Below are positions 1 through 6,396 of a stretch of DNA of 6,396 nt, piece by piece (within the stretch, counting starts at the first letter, position 1; every line of letters starts with the position of its first letter). The notes under the pieces are model-generated. The model was not told the origin of the DNA. It was given only the letters and a program-made list of their open reading frames with translations, and did no database searches. Position numbers and translations under genes: made by a program. Source of the stretch: Ktedonobacterales bacterium (GTDB taxonomy: Bacteria > Chloroflexota > Ktedonobacteria > Ktedonobacterales > JACDGC01). Location of the stretch: positions 1 through 6,396 of the forward strand of contig JACDGC010000238.1 in NCBI GenBank assembly GCA_013815535.1, read 5' to 3'.

Positions 1-759
1 CTCCGTGCCCATGGCCACCTGGGCCAGCCCGGTGCCATCCGTCAGCGTGGGATTGTCGGCGGGGTACGCGGGAAAGAGCGCCGCCGCCGTTTTGGCATCC
101 GTCTTGGCCAGGACGGCGAAGCGCGCCAGCTTGATATACCAAGTGTCGTCCAGGCTAAGCGCCACCACCTTGCCATAGGCGATGGAGTCTTCATCATGCC
201 AGGGCGTGGGCGTGAAGCCCAGCAGGCGAAACTCCAGCGGCAGCGCGTTTTGGTGGCCGTTGAGGAAGGCGTTGACGCCCGCCGAATAGGCATCCAGTTC
301 CGCGTGCAGCGCGGGCGTCAGCCGCGCCACATCGGCGGCGGCGGAGCGCGCCAGCCCCAGCGTGCGCAGCACCTTATCCGCCTCGATCACGGATGGCCCC
401 AAGATCTCGGCCAGCCGTCCAGCGGCCACCCGGCGGTTGAACTCCATCTGCCACAGGCGATCTTGCGCGGTGACGTAGCCCTGGGCGAAGAAGGTGTCGT
501 GCGCGTCGCTGGCGGCGATGTGCGGCACGCCATAGCCATCCCGCGTGACGGTGATGGCCCCGTGTGGCCCCGCCAGATGCACCGTGCCGGTGGTCTGGGG
601 CAGCGCGCTGCGCACCAGCAGCGTCGCGCCGCCCGCCACGTCTGCCAGCAAGAAGAAGATGATGCCCAGCACCAGTGCCATGCGGCGGCCCAGCCGCCCG
701 TGTGGTCGTGGCGGTGTCGCCACGCAAGTGCCGCCAGAGGAAATCTGCTCGGTTGTCAT
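1..759 (-). CDS. Penicillin acylase family protein, N-terminal part (runs off the left edge)
   Basis: The minus-strand frame is open from the ATG at 759 to the window edge, giving 253 residues with no stop. A cytoplasmic, basic N-terminus (through R25, R26) is followed by one hydrophobic segment at about residues 27-49, so the protein is probably exported and membrane-anchored by an uncleaved signal anchor. Next come family hallmarks of the penicillin amidase alpha-chain: GAITVTRDGYGVPHI (68-81), FFAQGYVTAQDRLWQME (90-106), then NRRVAAGRLAEILG, and later LEFRLLGFTPTPW (175-187). The family consists of Ntn-hydrolases that cleave amide bonds (beta-lactam side chains, acyl-homoserine lactones, other N-acyl compounds) after self-processing into two chains. 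The nucleophile serine that starts the beta-chain would lie just beyond this fragment, so activity and substrate cannot be judged. Full family members are usually about 750-850 residues. The start is supported by GAGG nine bases upstream. It is transcribed divergently from the SprT-like gene. Confidence 0.9.
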   Translation of the reverse strand, partial: MTTEQISSGGTCVATPPRPHGRLGRRMALVLGIIFFLLADVAGGATLLVRSALPQTTGTVHLAGPHGAITVTRDGYGVPHIAASDAHDTFFAQGYVTAQDRLWQMEFNRRVAAGRLAEILGPSVIEADKVLRTLGLARSAAADVARLTPALHAELDAYSAGVNAFLNGHQNALPLEFRLLGFTPTPWHDEDSIAYGKVVALSLDDTWYIKLARFAVLAKTDAKTAAALFPAYPADNPTLTDGTGLAQVAMGTE

Positions 760-768
760 GCTAGCCCG

Positions 769-772
769 CCTC
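769..772 (-). promoter_or_regulatory. Ribosome binding site of the acylase gene
   Basis: The minus strand reads GAGG here, nine bases before the ATG at 759. This spacing is normal and it supports that ATG over the internal ATG at residue 27, which would remove the basic head of the signal anchor. Confidence 0.55.
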
Positions 773-847
773 AACGATGATGTGCGGCGATCCACCTGCG
801 CGGTGGCGGGTGGGGCAAGCGCCGCTGCTCTCCGCGATGATACGCTC

Positions 848-877
848 ACTATAGCAGGTGCACAGGCTCAGCCACAA
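848..877 (-). promoter_or_regulatory. Candidate promoter for the acylase gene
   Basis: On the minus strand TTGTGG (877-872) and TATAGT (853-848) are separated by 18 bases. A TGC triplet directly before TATAGT gives an extended -10 of the form TGnTATAGT. Transcription would begin near 841, leaving a leader of about 80 bases. This is a match to the general bacterial sigma-70 consensus by eye only. Confidence 0.4.
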
Positions 878-990
878 GGCAGGCGCGCTGGGCGCTGTGC
901 CCGTCGTGCGGCATGCGCGCGCCTATGGGAACGTGCCGCCACGACAATGCCTGGTTGCAGCGGGTTGCGTCATGGTGTGATCACGGGTGT

Positions 991-1022
991 GTGGCCCCAT
1001 TTTTTGCGCGATGTGGGGCCAC
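991..1022. repeat. Perfect 9-bp inverted repeat in the divergent intergenic region
   Basis: GTGGCCCCA (991-999) is followed by its exact complement TGGGGCCAC (1014-1022), with a 14-base spacer that begins with six T. No T-tract follows the right arm on either strand, so it is not an ordinary intrinsic terminator. It could be an operator or a transcript hairpin for either divergent gene, or remnant structure. Function is unknown. Confidence 0.6.
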
Positions 1023-1090
1023 GCTCGCTGGCTTGCGTGCCCCATGGGGTGGGGAAATGGGATATTGGTCCCGCTTGGGCTGAGCCTTTG

Positions 1091-1120
1091 TTGCATGGGT
1101 GGGGGAGATCTGGCTATACT
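1091..1120 (+). promoter_or_regulatory. Candidate promoter for the SprT-like gene
   Basis: TTGCAT (1091-1096) and TATACT (1115-1120) are 18 bases apart, and TGGC precedes the -10. A second weak -10-like box, AATACT, lies at 1124-1129 because the sequence TGGC(T/A)ATAC is repeated in tandem at 1111-1128. The -10 match is good but the -35 match is poor. Transcription would start near 1127, about 48 bases before the chosen start codon. Confidence 0.35.
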
Positions 1121-1174
1121 GGCAATACTGGCGCGGGAAAAGCGGGGACGAATGGCCCTCGCTTGCCGTGACGG

Positions 1175-2053
1175 ATGAGCACCGCGCAACCCAGATTTGA
1201 GGAGGTTGGGGCGAACGGCCAATTGGCGGCTGGGGCGTCCACACCACACATGCAAAAACGAGACAACAAAGGGGCGCGGCGGGTGGTTTCTGAACCGCCT
1301 TCGTCGCGTGTGTTGCCCCTGATCAACGCCAACCAGGCCGTTCAGGGGTGGCTGGACCATTATTGGGCTAAGCTCAATTTGCCGCCCGCCGAGCGTCAGC
1401 GCTTGGCCCTCACCCAGGACCGCCGCGAATTCGCCCGCTGGACGGGGCGGCGGCTGAACCCCCTGGCGCTTGGCTGCTATTGCTATCTGCCCCCCTCGTC
1501 AGATGCGCGGGCGAATCCGGTGCATCTGGCCCACACCGCCACGGATGCCACCACCGACCATCCTCCCGTCACCCAACTCTCATTTTATGCGGCGGATGGC
1601 ACCTCGCCGCTGCCCACGCGCAAGGTGCCCTCGCTCAAGCATCGCCACCTCATCTTCATCGAACCCGACCTGCTGGAGCTGGGCACCGAGGTGACGGTCG
1701 CCCACGAACTCATCCATCTTTCAGACCGCGTGCGGGGTCGCCCGCGCCGCCACCATTGCCACGGCTACGACGCCATCGCGGCGGATGAAGCCGCCATCAC
1801 CGGGCGCGACCCGGAATTGCTGCGCCAACTGCTGCGCGAAGAAACCGCCCGCCGCGAATCCGTCTTGCGCACCTCGCGGCCCATTCGCTATCTCTACGTT
1901 TGCCCCAACTGTGGCAAGGAATATCCGCGCGTCAAGCGCTATGCCCGCCCCGTCTCATGCGGCTCGTGCGACCGCGCCTATAACCCGCACTACATCTTGG
2001 AACTGCGCGACGACGCGCTGCACCAGCAGCCCGAACCTGCGCCCGTCATGTAG
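1175..2053 (+). CDS. SprT-like zinc metalloprotease-family protein with C-terminal zinc ribbon
   Basis: This 292-residue protein has a zinc-protease helix AHELIHL (176-182, ligands H177 and H181, general base E178). H196 in HGYD, 15 residues further on, sits where SprT-family proteins carry their third histidine. A zinc ribbon follows: CPNC (243-246) and CGSC (262-265). This order is that of SprT/Spartan-like proteins, some of which cleave DNA-protein crosslinks, but substrate and even activity are unproven here. The first 45 or so residues look unstructured and poorly conserved; recognisable sequence starts near NANQAVQGWLDHYW (51-64). The start is uncertain: the ATG at 1175 has no clear ribosome binding site, and an in-frame ATG at 1250 (M26) is an alternative. 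A GGAGG at 1201-1205 does not sit at a usable distance from any in-frame start. The gene stands alone, divergent from the acylase and convergent with the TIR/restriction-modification gene, and ends at a strong terminator. Confidence 0.82.
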   Translation: MSTAQPRFEEVGANGQLAAGASTPHMQKRDNKGARRVVSEPPSSRVLPLINANQAVQGWLDHYWAKLNLPPAERQRLALTQDRREFARWTGRRLNPLALGCYCYLPPSSDARANPVHLAHTATDATTDHPPVTQLSFYAADGTSPLPTRKVPSLKHRHLIFIEPDLLELGTEVTVAHELIHLSDRVRGRPRRHHCHGYDAIAADEAAITGRDPELLRQLLREETARRESVLRTSRPIRYLYVCPNCGKEYPRVKRYARPVSCGSCDRAYNPHYILELRDDALHQQPEPAPVM

Positions 2054-2073
2054 CCCTGCTCTCATCTTTGCTC

Positions 2074-2107
2074 GCGCCCCACCGCTGCTGTTGGTGGGGC
2101 GCTTTTT
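2074..2107 (+). terminator. Intrinsic terminator of the SprT-like gene
   Basis: GCGCCCCACC (2074-2083) pairs perfectly with GGTGGGGCGC (2093-2102) across a 9-base loop, and TTTTT follows at 2103-2107. It starts 21 bases after the stop codon. It lies in the 72-bp gap between two convergent genes. On the minus strand the hairpin has no following T-tract, so it should work mainly in the plus direction, although the stem could also slow transcription from the large gene, whose stop is at 2126. Confidence 0.93.
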
Positions 2108-2125
2108 CGTGGCGGCGCGTCGCGT

Positions 2126-5100
2126 TCACTCGCCCGCCACGCCCCCGACCGCTGCCACTGTCGCCACCTCTGGCAGCGCGGGCAAGCCCCCCACGATCCG
2201 CTGCGTCTCGACGCTGACGGTGATGACGCGCCCCAGCAGTTGCTCGATGTAGTGCGAGTCGTCGGCGCGGTTGGGGTCGCTGGTGATGCCGCTGCGGGCG
2301 TCGGTGTGCACCTGATATTGGTCGATGACCCATTCCAGCGCCGAGCGGTTGCCCAGCCGATAGGCGAAGGCGGCGGCGGGCACGCCATCCAGCCGGATGC
2401 TGTCGTTATAGATGATGGCGTCTTTCTCGCGGCTCAGCGCCATCTTGGTGACGCGCCAGTTCGGCGGCGTCTTGGTGGCGGTCGCCGTCAGCGGATGCGG
2501 CGTGACGGACTCGTAGCCCAGGTGCAGCTCGGCCAGCCGCGCGCCCGCCGCGACGAAGCCCGCGAAGTCTGGCGCGGGAGCCAGCGGGATGCGCGGCAGC
2601 TCGCGCTTCAGGTTTTCGGCGTAGCGTTCGCGGTACTGCGGGTGATGCAGCAGCGCGTAGACATAGCGCCAGATGTCGCGCTTCGTCACGCCGTCGCCAT
2701 ACGCCGCGCGGAACTGCCCCAGCGCCCACTCCGTGATGTTCTCTTGCCGATTCCGCCCATCCTCATCATAGGTGTAATAAGGGAAGCATTGAAAAGCATC
2801 CAAGCTAGCAATCAAATGCAGGTCAGGAATTGTATCGCTTATCAATGTGCTAAATGCTGATCTATAACCAGCATCGCTTAAAATGATGACGGTATTTTCT
2901 TGCTCGCTGGCTATTGTAGGGAAAATATGGGGAAACATCCCTTGTCGGTGCGTCATCACACTATCGAAGTAGAGGTACTCGCGTGTAAAAGGGCGGTATA
3001 GTGCTCGCCTGACCTCTTGTGGCTGAAATTGAACTTCAAGCTTGCGAGCGAGGCATTCCTTTAGACGGCTTGACCACTTAATCTTTGTTTCATCGTTAAG
3101 CACAAAACTGTCTATATCTTTTGGACAACCGGCACGTACCCAGCGCGAAACCTCAGCATCATATGTCTCAATCATAGAAGCTGCTTTTGCTGCCAGCCTC
3201 TCACGATCAAAATCATACATCCAACTATCGCGGGTTGTTTCCGCGCCTCTGGAATAGGTCTTGAAGATGGTTTTTACTTCGCCTTTTGCTCGTTTATCTA
3301 TCTTTGACCCTATGGGCAAGAAGGTGGCGAACTCTGGACGCATGCCTTCGGTGAGCCACTGACTGGTGTTTTCGTCCGGCTCCAATTCTTGCCAGGGGAT
3401 GTTGGCGACGCTCTCATGTTCCTGCAAGAAGGCGAGCTTCTCTTCTTTGCGCCACATTTCGGGCACGCGGTAATACCACAGCCCCTTGGCCGGATTCGCG
3501 CGGTTGCGGATGGCGATGGTGATGCCCACGCCGACCTGGATGCCAAAGACATTGTGCGTTGTCCCCGACAGCTTGGGGTTTTGGCGCACATTGCCGTGCA
3601 GATCCAGATGCCATATCTGCGTGAAGTCTTGCAGCAGTTGCTTTCGCATGCCATCAAAAGCGATCTGGTTCACGAACGAGTCATTGGTGACGAAGCAGAC
3701 GATACCATCACGGTCGCGCAAGCGGTCTGACGCCCAGCGAAAGAACTTCACGTAGGCATCTGACAGCGCGTTCTTGTTGGTCGCTTGAGAATCGTGGGCA
3801 TACGTCTCGCGGATGCGCGACTCGATCTTGGGGTAGCGCCGATTCTTGTTGTTGTCGTTCTCGTTCTCTTGCCCCACATTGTAGGGCGGGTTGCCGATGA
3901 TCACCATCAAATCGGACTGGTTTTGGCGCGCGATGCGTTCCGTGTTGCGCTCGGCGAACATTGACGCCTGGGCGGTCTCCATCTTGAGCGTGTCCACAAA
4001 GCAGAGGCCCTCGAAGGCGCGGTAGCCCTCCATCTTCGCGTAATAGGCATGCTCGATATTCATCGACGCAATGTAGTACGGCAGCAGCATGATCTCGTTG
4101 GCGAAGAGGTCATTGGCGTACTTGCCCGGCAGCGCCAGCGGGTCGATGCGCTCCATCAGCCGCACGATGAAGTTGCCGGTGCCGGTGCAGGGGTCCAGCA
4201 CCTTCACATCGGGGTGCGATAGGTCGCGGCCAAACTCCGTTTTCAGCACGTGGTCCACGCTGGCGCACATGAACTCGACGATGGGCTGCGGCGTGTAGAC
4301 GATGCCATGCGTGTCGGCCTGGTCGCGCGCGAACCCCTGAAAGAAGCTCTCATACACCGTGTTGAGGAAGGTCTGCTTGCTGGCATAATTCGAGATGGTC
4401 TTGGCCGCTGCCTCGATGGCCAGATAAAAGCGATCCAACTGCTGCAAGAACTCGCGGCGATTAAAGGCACGCGAGGTCAGCGCGTCGATCACCTTTTCGA
4501 TCTCGCCCGCGATGACGTTGCGGCTGGTGAAGGCATCGTTGTCAAAGACCGTGCGAAAGAGCCGCTCGGTCAGCAGATGCTGCGCCAGCATCTCATCGAT
4601 CTCTTCCTCGGTGATGTCGGGCGCGATGGATTCCTGGCACACCGCCTGAAACTTCGCATACGCGGCGGTGAAGTCGGTGTTGCGTTCGCGCCGCTCATCA
4701 CCGATCTTTTTCAACAGCCCCCGCGCCAGCTCCGGCACCCGCCCCTTGAACTCGACCACCGCGCGGCCAAACTCGACATAGGCGGGCTGCTCGTGCGCGA
4801 AGAAGGCCGTCAGCAGGTCGGCCAGCGCGCCCCGGTCGGTCAGGTCGATGTCGAGCACGGGCGTGTTGCCCCCCTGGAAGAGCAGCCCCCGCCGCGTATC
4901 CTCAAAGATCGTGTTATCCGTCGGGTAGCCGCGTGCCAGCTTGCGCGCCACCTCGGTGTCGAGGTTGTCCTTGGTGTCCTTCGCCTCCCAAAAACCGCGC
5001 GGCAACGTGTTGCGGTCTTGCAGCGTCGCATCGGGGATGTTGCCCCTGCCATGCCGCGCCTCAGGGATGAGCGTCCACCCGACCTTACCCTCCGCCGCGA

Positions 5101-5677
5101 TGGTCGCCAACAGCGTCTGGAAAGCGGGGCGCAACCCCTGCTCATTCGTCACACCCTGGCCGCGTAGCTCCGCCAACTGGGCATAATACGCCGTGATGGC
5201 CTTGTGGGTCGGGGCCACGCGCCACGCCCCCGCTGGCTGCGCTGGCGCGGCCTGGGTGGCACGCGGCAACGGCGCGGGCTGCTGCTCCGCCTTGGGGTGC
5301 GCGAGCGTCGCCACCACTTTGCCCGCCGCCACCGTCGCCGATTCACCGATGACCTTTAACCACTGAAAGGTCGTCAAGAAGCCCGTCACCGTCGTCTGCT
5401 TCATCATCAACGGGATGATCTGCTTGCGCTGCGCCAGGGCGAAATCGACCTCTTTTTGCACCCAATACGATTCCCAGGCATCCGGCGTCAGCACCACGAC
5501 AAAGACATCCCGCGCAGCCAATTCGCGCTGGATCTCTTGCATCCAGGCATCGCCCGCCTGCAAACGGCGCAGATCCACCCAGGCATCATAGCCCGCCGCG
5601 CGCAGTGCCGCCACCAACTCGGTGCACCACGCGCCATCCAGATGACTGTGGCTGATGAAGAGACGCGGCTTGGGCAT
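2126..5677 (-). CDS. TIR domain-nuclease-N6-adenine methyltransferase fusion, type ISP-like without helicase
   Basis: An 1183-residue probable defence protein. Residues 1-115 form a TIR domain: RLFISHS (5-11), DAWVDLRRLQAGD (31-43), VFVVVLTPDAWESYWVQKE (58-76), IIPL (87-90), QWLKVI (105-110). E76 in WVQKE matches the catalytic glutamate of TIR NADases. An Ala/Pro/Gln-rich linker (about 130-152) leads to a PD-(D/E)XK-like nuclease (155-300) with IPD (D216) and WEAKD (E231, K233). A helical coupler (about 300-450) precedes the methyltransferase: HGIVYTPQPIVEF (457-469), DPCTGTGNF (495-503, AdoMet binding) and NPPYN (596-600, adenine amino methylation). The C-terminal region resembles type ISP specificity domains, for example IFKTYSRGAETTRDSW (804-819) and YRPFTREYLYFD (894-905). 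No Walker A or DEAD box is visible, so the ISP translocase (known members are about 1500-1600 residues) is missing. The start at 5677 is fixed by AAGGAAGGA ten bases upstream. G+C drops within the specificity region. The domain order is seen directly; DNA cleavage, NAD+ cleavage and their coupling are inferred. Confidence 0.9.
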   Translation of the reverse strand: MPKPRLFISHSHLDGAWCTELVAALRAAGYDAWVDLRRLQAGDAWMQEIQRELAARDVFVVVLTPDAWESYWVQKEVDFALAQRKQIIPLMMKQTTVTGFLTTFQWLKVIGESATVAAGKVVATLAHPKAEQQPAPLPRATQAAPAQPAGAWRVAPTHKAITAYYAQLAELRGQGVTNEQGLRPAFQTLLATIAAEGKVGWTLIPEARHGRGNIPDATLQDRNTLPRGFWEAKDTKDNLDTEVARKLARGYPTDNTIFEDTRRGLLFQGGNTPVLDIDLTDRGALADLLTAFFAHEQPAYVEFGRAVVEFKGRVPELARGLLKKIGDERRERNTDFTAAYAKFQAVCQESIAPDITEEEIDEMLAQHLLTERLFRTVFDNDAFTSRNVIAGEIEKVIDALTSRAFNRREFLQQLDRFYLAIEAAAKTISNYASKQTFLNTVYESFFQGFARDQADTHGIVYTPQPIVEFMCASVDHVLKTEFGRDLSHPDVKVLDPCTGTGNFIVRLMERIDPLALPGKYANDLFANEIMLLPYYIASMNIEHAYYAKMEGYRAFEGLCFVDTLKMETAQASMFAERNTERIARQNQSDLMVIIGNPPYNVGQENENDNNKNRRYPKIESRIRETYAHDSQATNKNALSDAYVKFFRWASDRLRDRDGIVCFVTNDSFVNQIAFDGMRKQLLQDFTQIWHLDLHGNVRQNPKLSGTTHNVFGIQVGVGITIAIRNRANPAKGLWYYRVPEMWRKEEKLAFLQEHESVANIPWQELEPDENTSQWLTEGMRPEFATFLPIGSKIDKRAKGEVKTIFKTYSRGAETTRDSWMYDFDRERLAAKAASMIETYDAEVSRWVRAGCPKDIDSFVLNDETKIKWSSRLKECLARKLEVQFQPQEVRRALYRPFTREYLYFDSVMTHRQGMFPHIFPTIASEQENTVIILSDAGYRSAFSTLISDTIPDLHLIASLDAFQCFPYYTYDEDGRNRQENITEWALGQFRAAYGDGVTKRDIWRYVYALLHHPQYRERYAENLKRELPRIPLAPAPDFAGFVAAGARLAELHLGYESVTPHPLTATATKTPPNWRVTKMALSREKDAIIYNDSIRLDGVPAAAFAYRLGNRSALEWVIDQYQVHTDARSGITSDPNRADDSHYIEQLLGRVITVSVETQRIVGGLPALPEVATVAAVGGVAGE
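2761..3300. other. Low-G+C segment inside the specificity region (possible exchanged module)
   Basis: By hand count these 540 bases are about 45% G+C (241 of 540). The 60-base blocks at 2581-2640 and 2701-2760 are about 67-68%, and 3301-3360 is about 57%. The segment encodes residues of about 793-973, with more A/T-ending codons than the rest. The frame stays open throughout. The right-hand change at about 2760 is sharp, while the one near 3300 is more gradual because 3600-3720 is also modestly low. Confidence 0.7.
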
Positions 5678-5687
5678 GGTGAATGAT

Positions 5688-5696
5688 TCCTTCCTT
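5688..5696 (-). promoter_or_regulatory. Ribosome binding site of the TIR/methyltransferase gene
   Basis: The minus strand reads AAGGAAGGA here, ending ten bases before the ATG at 5677. It decides the start: the same frame stays open upstream to an ATG at 5803, but that extension would translate through the promoter and into the T-tract of the hppA terminator. Confidence 0.8.
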
Positions 5697-5716
5697 GTTA
5701 CCGGGGCGACAACACA

Positions 5717-5739
5717 CCGCCGATCACAGCGATCAGCGG
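5717..5739 (-). promoter_or_regulatory. Hairpin at the predicted 5' end of the TIR/methyltransferase transcript
   Basis: On the minus strand CCGCTGATC, a 5-base loop GCTGT, and GATCGGCGG form a 9-pair stem. The only non-Watson-Crick pair is a U-G wobble in the RNA (an A-C mismatch on the other strand), which favours an RNA structure in this transcript. It lies 9-31 bases downstream of the candidate -10 box and 40-62 bases before the start codon. It could be an operator, a stabilising 5' hairpin or a chance structure. Confidence 0.5.
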
Positions 5740-5747
5740 GGATCTCA

Positions 5748-5775
5748 AGTATAGCACAAGCGAGGGGCACGGCAA
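5748..5775 (-). promoter_or_regulatory. Candidate promoter of the TIR/methyltransferase gene
   Basis: On the minus strand TTGCCG (5775-5770) and TATACT (5753-5748) are 16 bases apart, with TGC directly before the -10, giving an extended -10. It sits just past the T-tract of the hppA terminator, so the gene appears to be transcribed independently of hppA. The predicted start near 5741 leaves a leader of about 64 bases. Confidence 0.6.
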
Positions 5776-5801
5776 GGGCGGCGGGGGCCAGCCACCCCAC
5801 C

Positions 5802-5840
5802 AAAAAGCGCCGCCCCCATCGTCCCCGATGAGCGCGGCGC
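5802..5840 (-). terminator. Intrinsic terminator of hppA
   Basis: On the minus strand GCGCCGC (5840-5834) pairs with GCGGCGC (5813-5807), and TTTTT follows (5806-5802). Inside the outer stem a second stem CATCG/CGATG closes a GGGA tetraloop, separated by a three-by-three internal loop. It begins 17 bases after the hppA stop codon. Confidence 0.85.
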
Positions 5841-5857
5841 GTGTGTCGCCAGCGCGC

Positions 5858-6396
<539 letters not shown>

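Larger units (their letters stand above)
760..1174. other. Divergent intergenic region, no gene supported
   Basis: This 415-bp stretch separates the acylase and SprT-like genes, which are transcribed away from each other. It holds a candidate promoter for each (848-877 minus, 1091-1120 plus), the palindrome GTGATCAC at 977-984, a perfect 9-bp inverted repeat at 991-1022, and a short 9-bp tandem repeat over the plus-strand -10 region. Open frames across it give low-complexity, composition-driven translations with no recognisable domain, so I do not call a gene. Confidence 0.6.

Noticed and set aside
991..1022. The inverted repeat as an intrinsic terminator
   Set aside because: The T-run lies in the loop rather than after the stem, and no gene ends nearby on either strand.
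196..1171. Plus-strand open frames at 196-780 and 545-1171
   Set aside because: The first is antisense to the acylase gene and the second largely so; both are rich in Arg, Ala and Gln with no domain, and they conflict with the clear penicillin acylase motifs on the other strand.
987..1178. A 63-codon plus-strand frame (hydrophobic, Trp/Gly-rich) before the SprT-like gene
   Set aside because: Its start lies in an inverted repeat, it has no convincing ribosome binding site, and it crosses the candidate promoter; the repetitive LAILAI part merely reflects a 9-bp tandem repeat.
2761..3300. The low-G+C segment as an inserted mobile element or a broken gene
   Set aside because: The reading frame runs through without a stop or frameshift, family motifs continue across it, and no terminal repeats or duplicated target sites are visible.
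4250..5167. A 305-codon plus-strand open frame opposite the nuclease and coupler region
   Set aside because: It lies wholly antisense to a well-supported gene, has no recognisable domain, and is the kind of shadow frame that high G+C at third positions creates.
5678..5803. A 42-codon N-terminal extension of the TIR/methyltransferase protein starting at an ATG at 5803
   Set aside because: It would cover the candidate promoter and reach into the hppA terminator, has no ribosome binding site, and the TIR domain begins properly at the ATG at 5677, which has AAGGAAGGA upstream.

Overview
The window is a GC-rich bacterial chromosome fragment (roughly 60-68% G+C in most genes). It carries two housekeeping-type genes cut by the window edges, a small metalloprotease-like gene, and one large defence-type gene. 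The taxon cannot be proved from the sequence. The style of the genes, the TIR_2-type domain and a membrane pyrophosphatase beside it would fit Chloroflexota, but this is a tentative inference. I see no tRNA, rRNA, CRISPR array, insertion sequence or integrase.

Layout from left to right. Positions 1-759 (minus) hold the N-terminal third of a membrane-anchored penicillin acylase family hydrolase that continues off the left edge. Positions 760-1174 are a divergent intergenic region with a candidate promoter for each flanking gene and a perfect 9-bp inverted repeat. Positions 1175-2053 (plus) encode a SprT-like zinc protein (HELIH plus a four-cysteine zinc ribbon), closed by a strong intrinsic terminator at 2074-2107. 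Positions 2126-5677 (minus) encode an 1183-residue multidomain protein. Positions 5858-6396 (minus) hold the C-terminal end of a membrane-bound pyrophosphatase (hppA), with its own intrinsic terminator at 5802-5840.

The centrepiece is the 1183-residue protein. It reads as TIR domain, then PD-(D/E)XK-like nuclease, then helical coupler, then N6-adenine methyltransferase (DPCTGTGNF, NPPYN), then a type ISP-style specificity region. It resembles single-polypeptide (ISP) restriction-modification enzymes, with two differences: the RecA-like helicase/translocase that normally lies between nuclease and methyltransferase is absent, and a TIR domain with the NADase-type glutamate (E76) is added at the N-terminus. 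This suggests a one-gene defence system that could couple DNA-methylation sensing to two effectors, DNA cleavage and NAD+ depletion. The gene has its own promoter immediately after the hppA terminator, a good ribosome binding site, and a hairpin with clustered GATC sites near the predicted transcription start. A roughly 540-bp stretch within its specificity region falls to about 45% G+C without breaking the frame, as expected if the target-recognition module was exchanged by recombination. The other three genes look unrelated to it in function.
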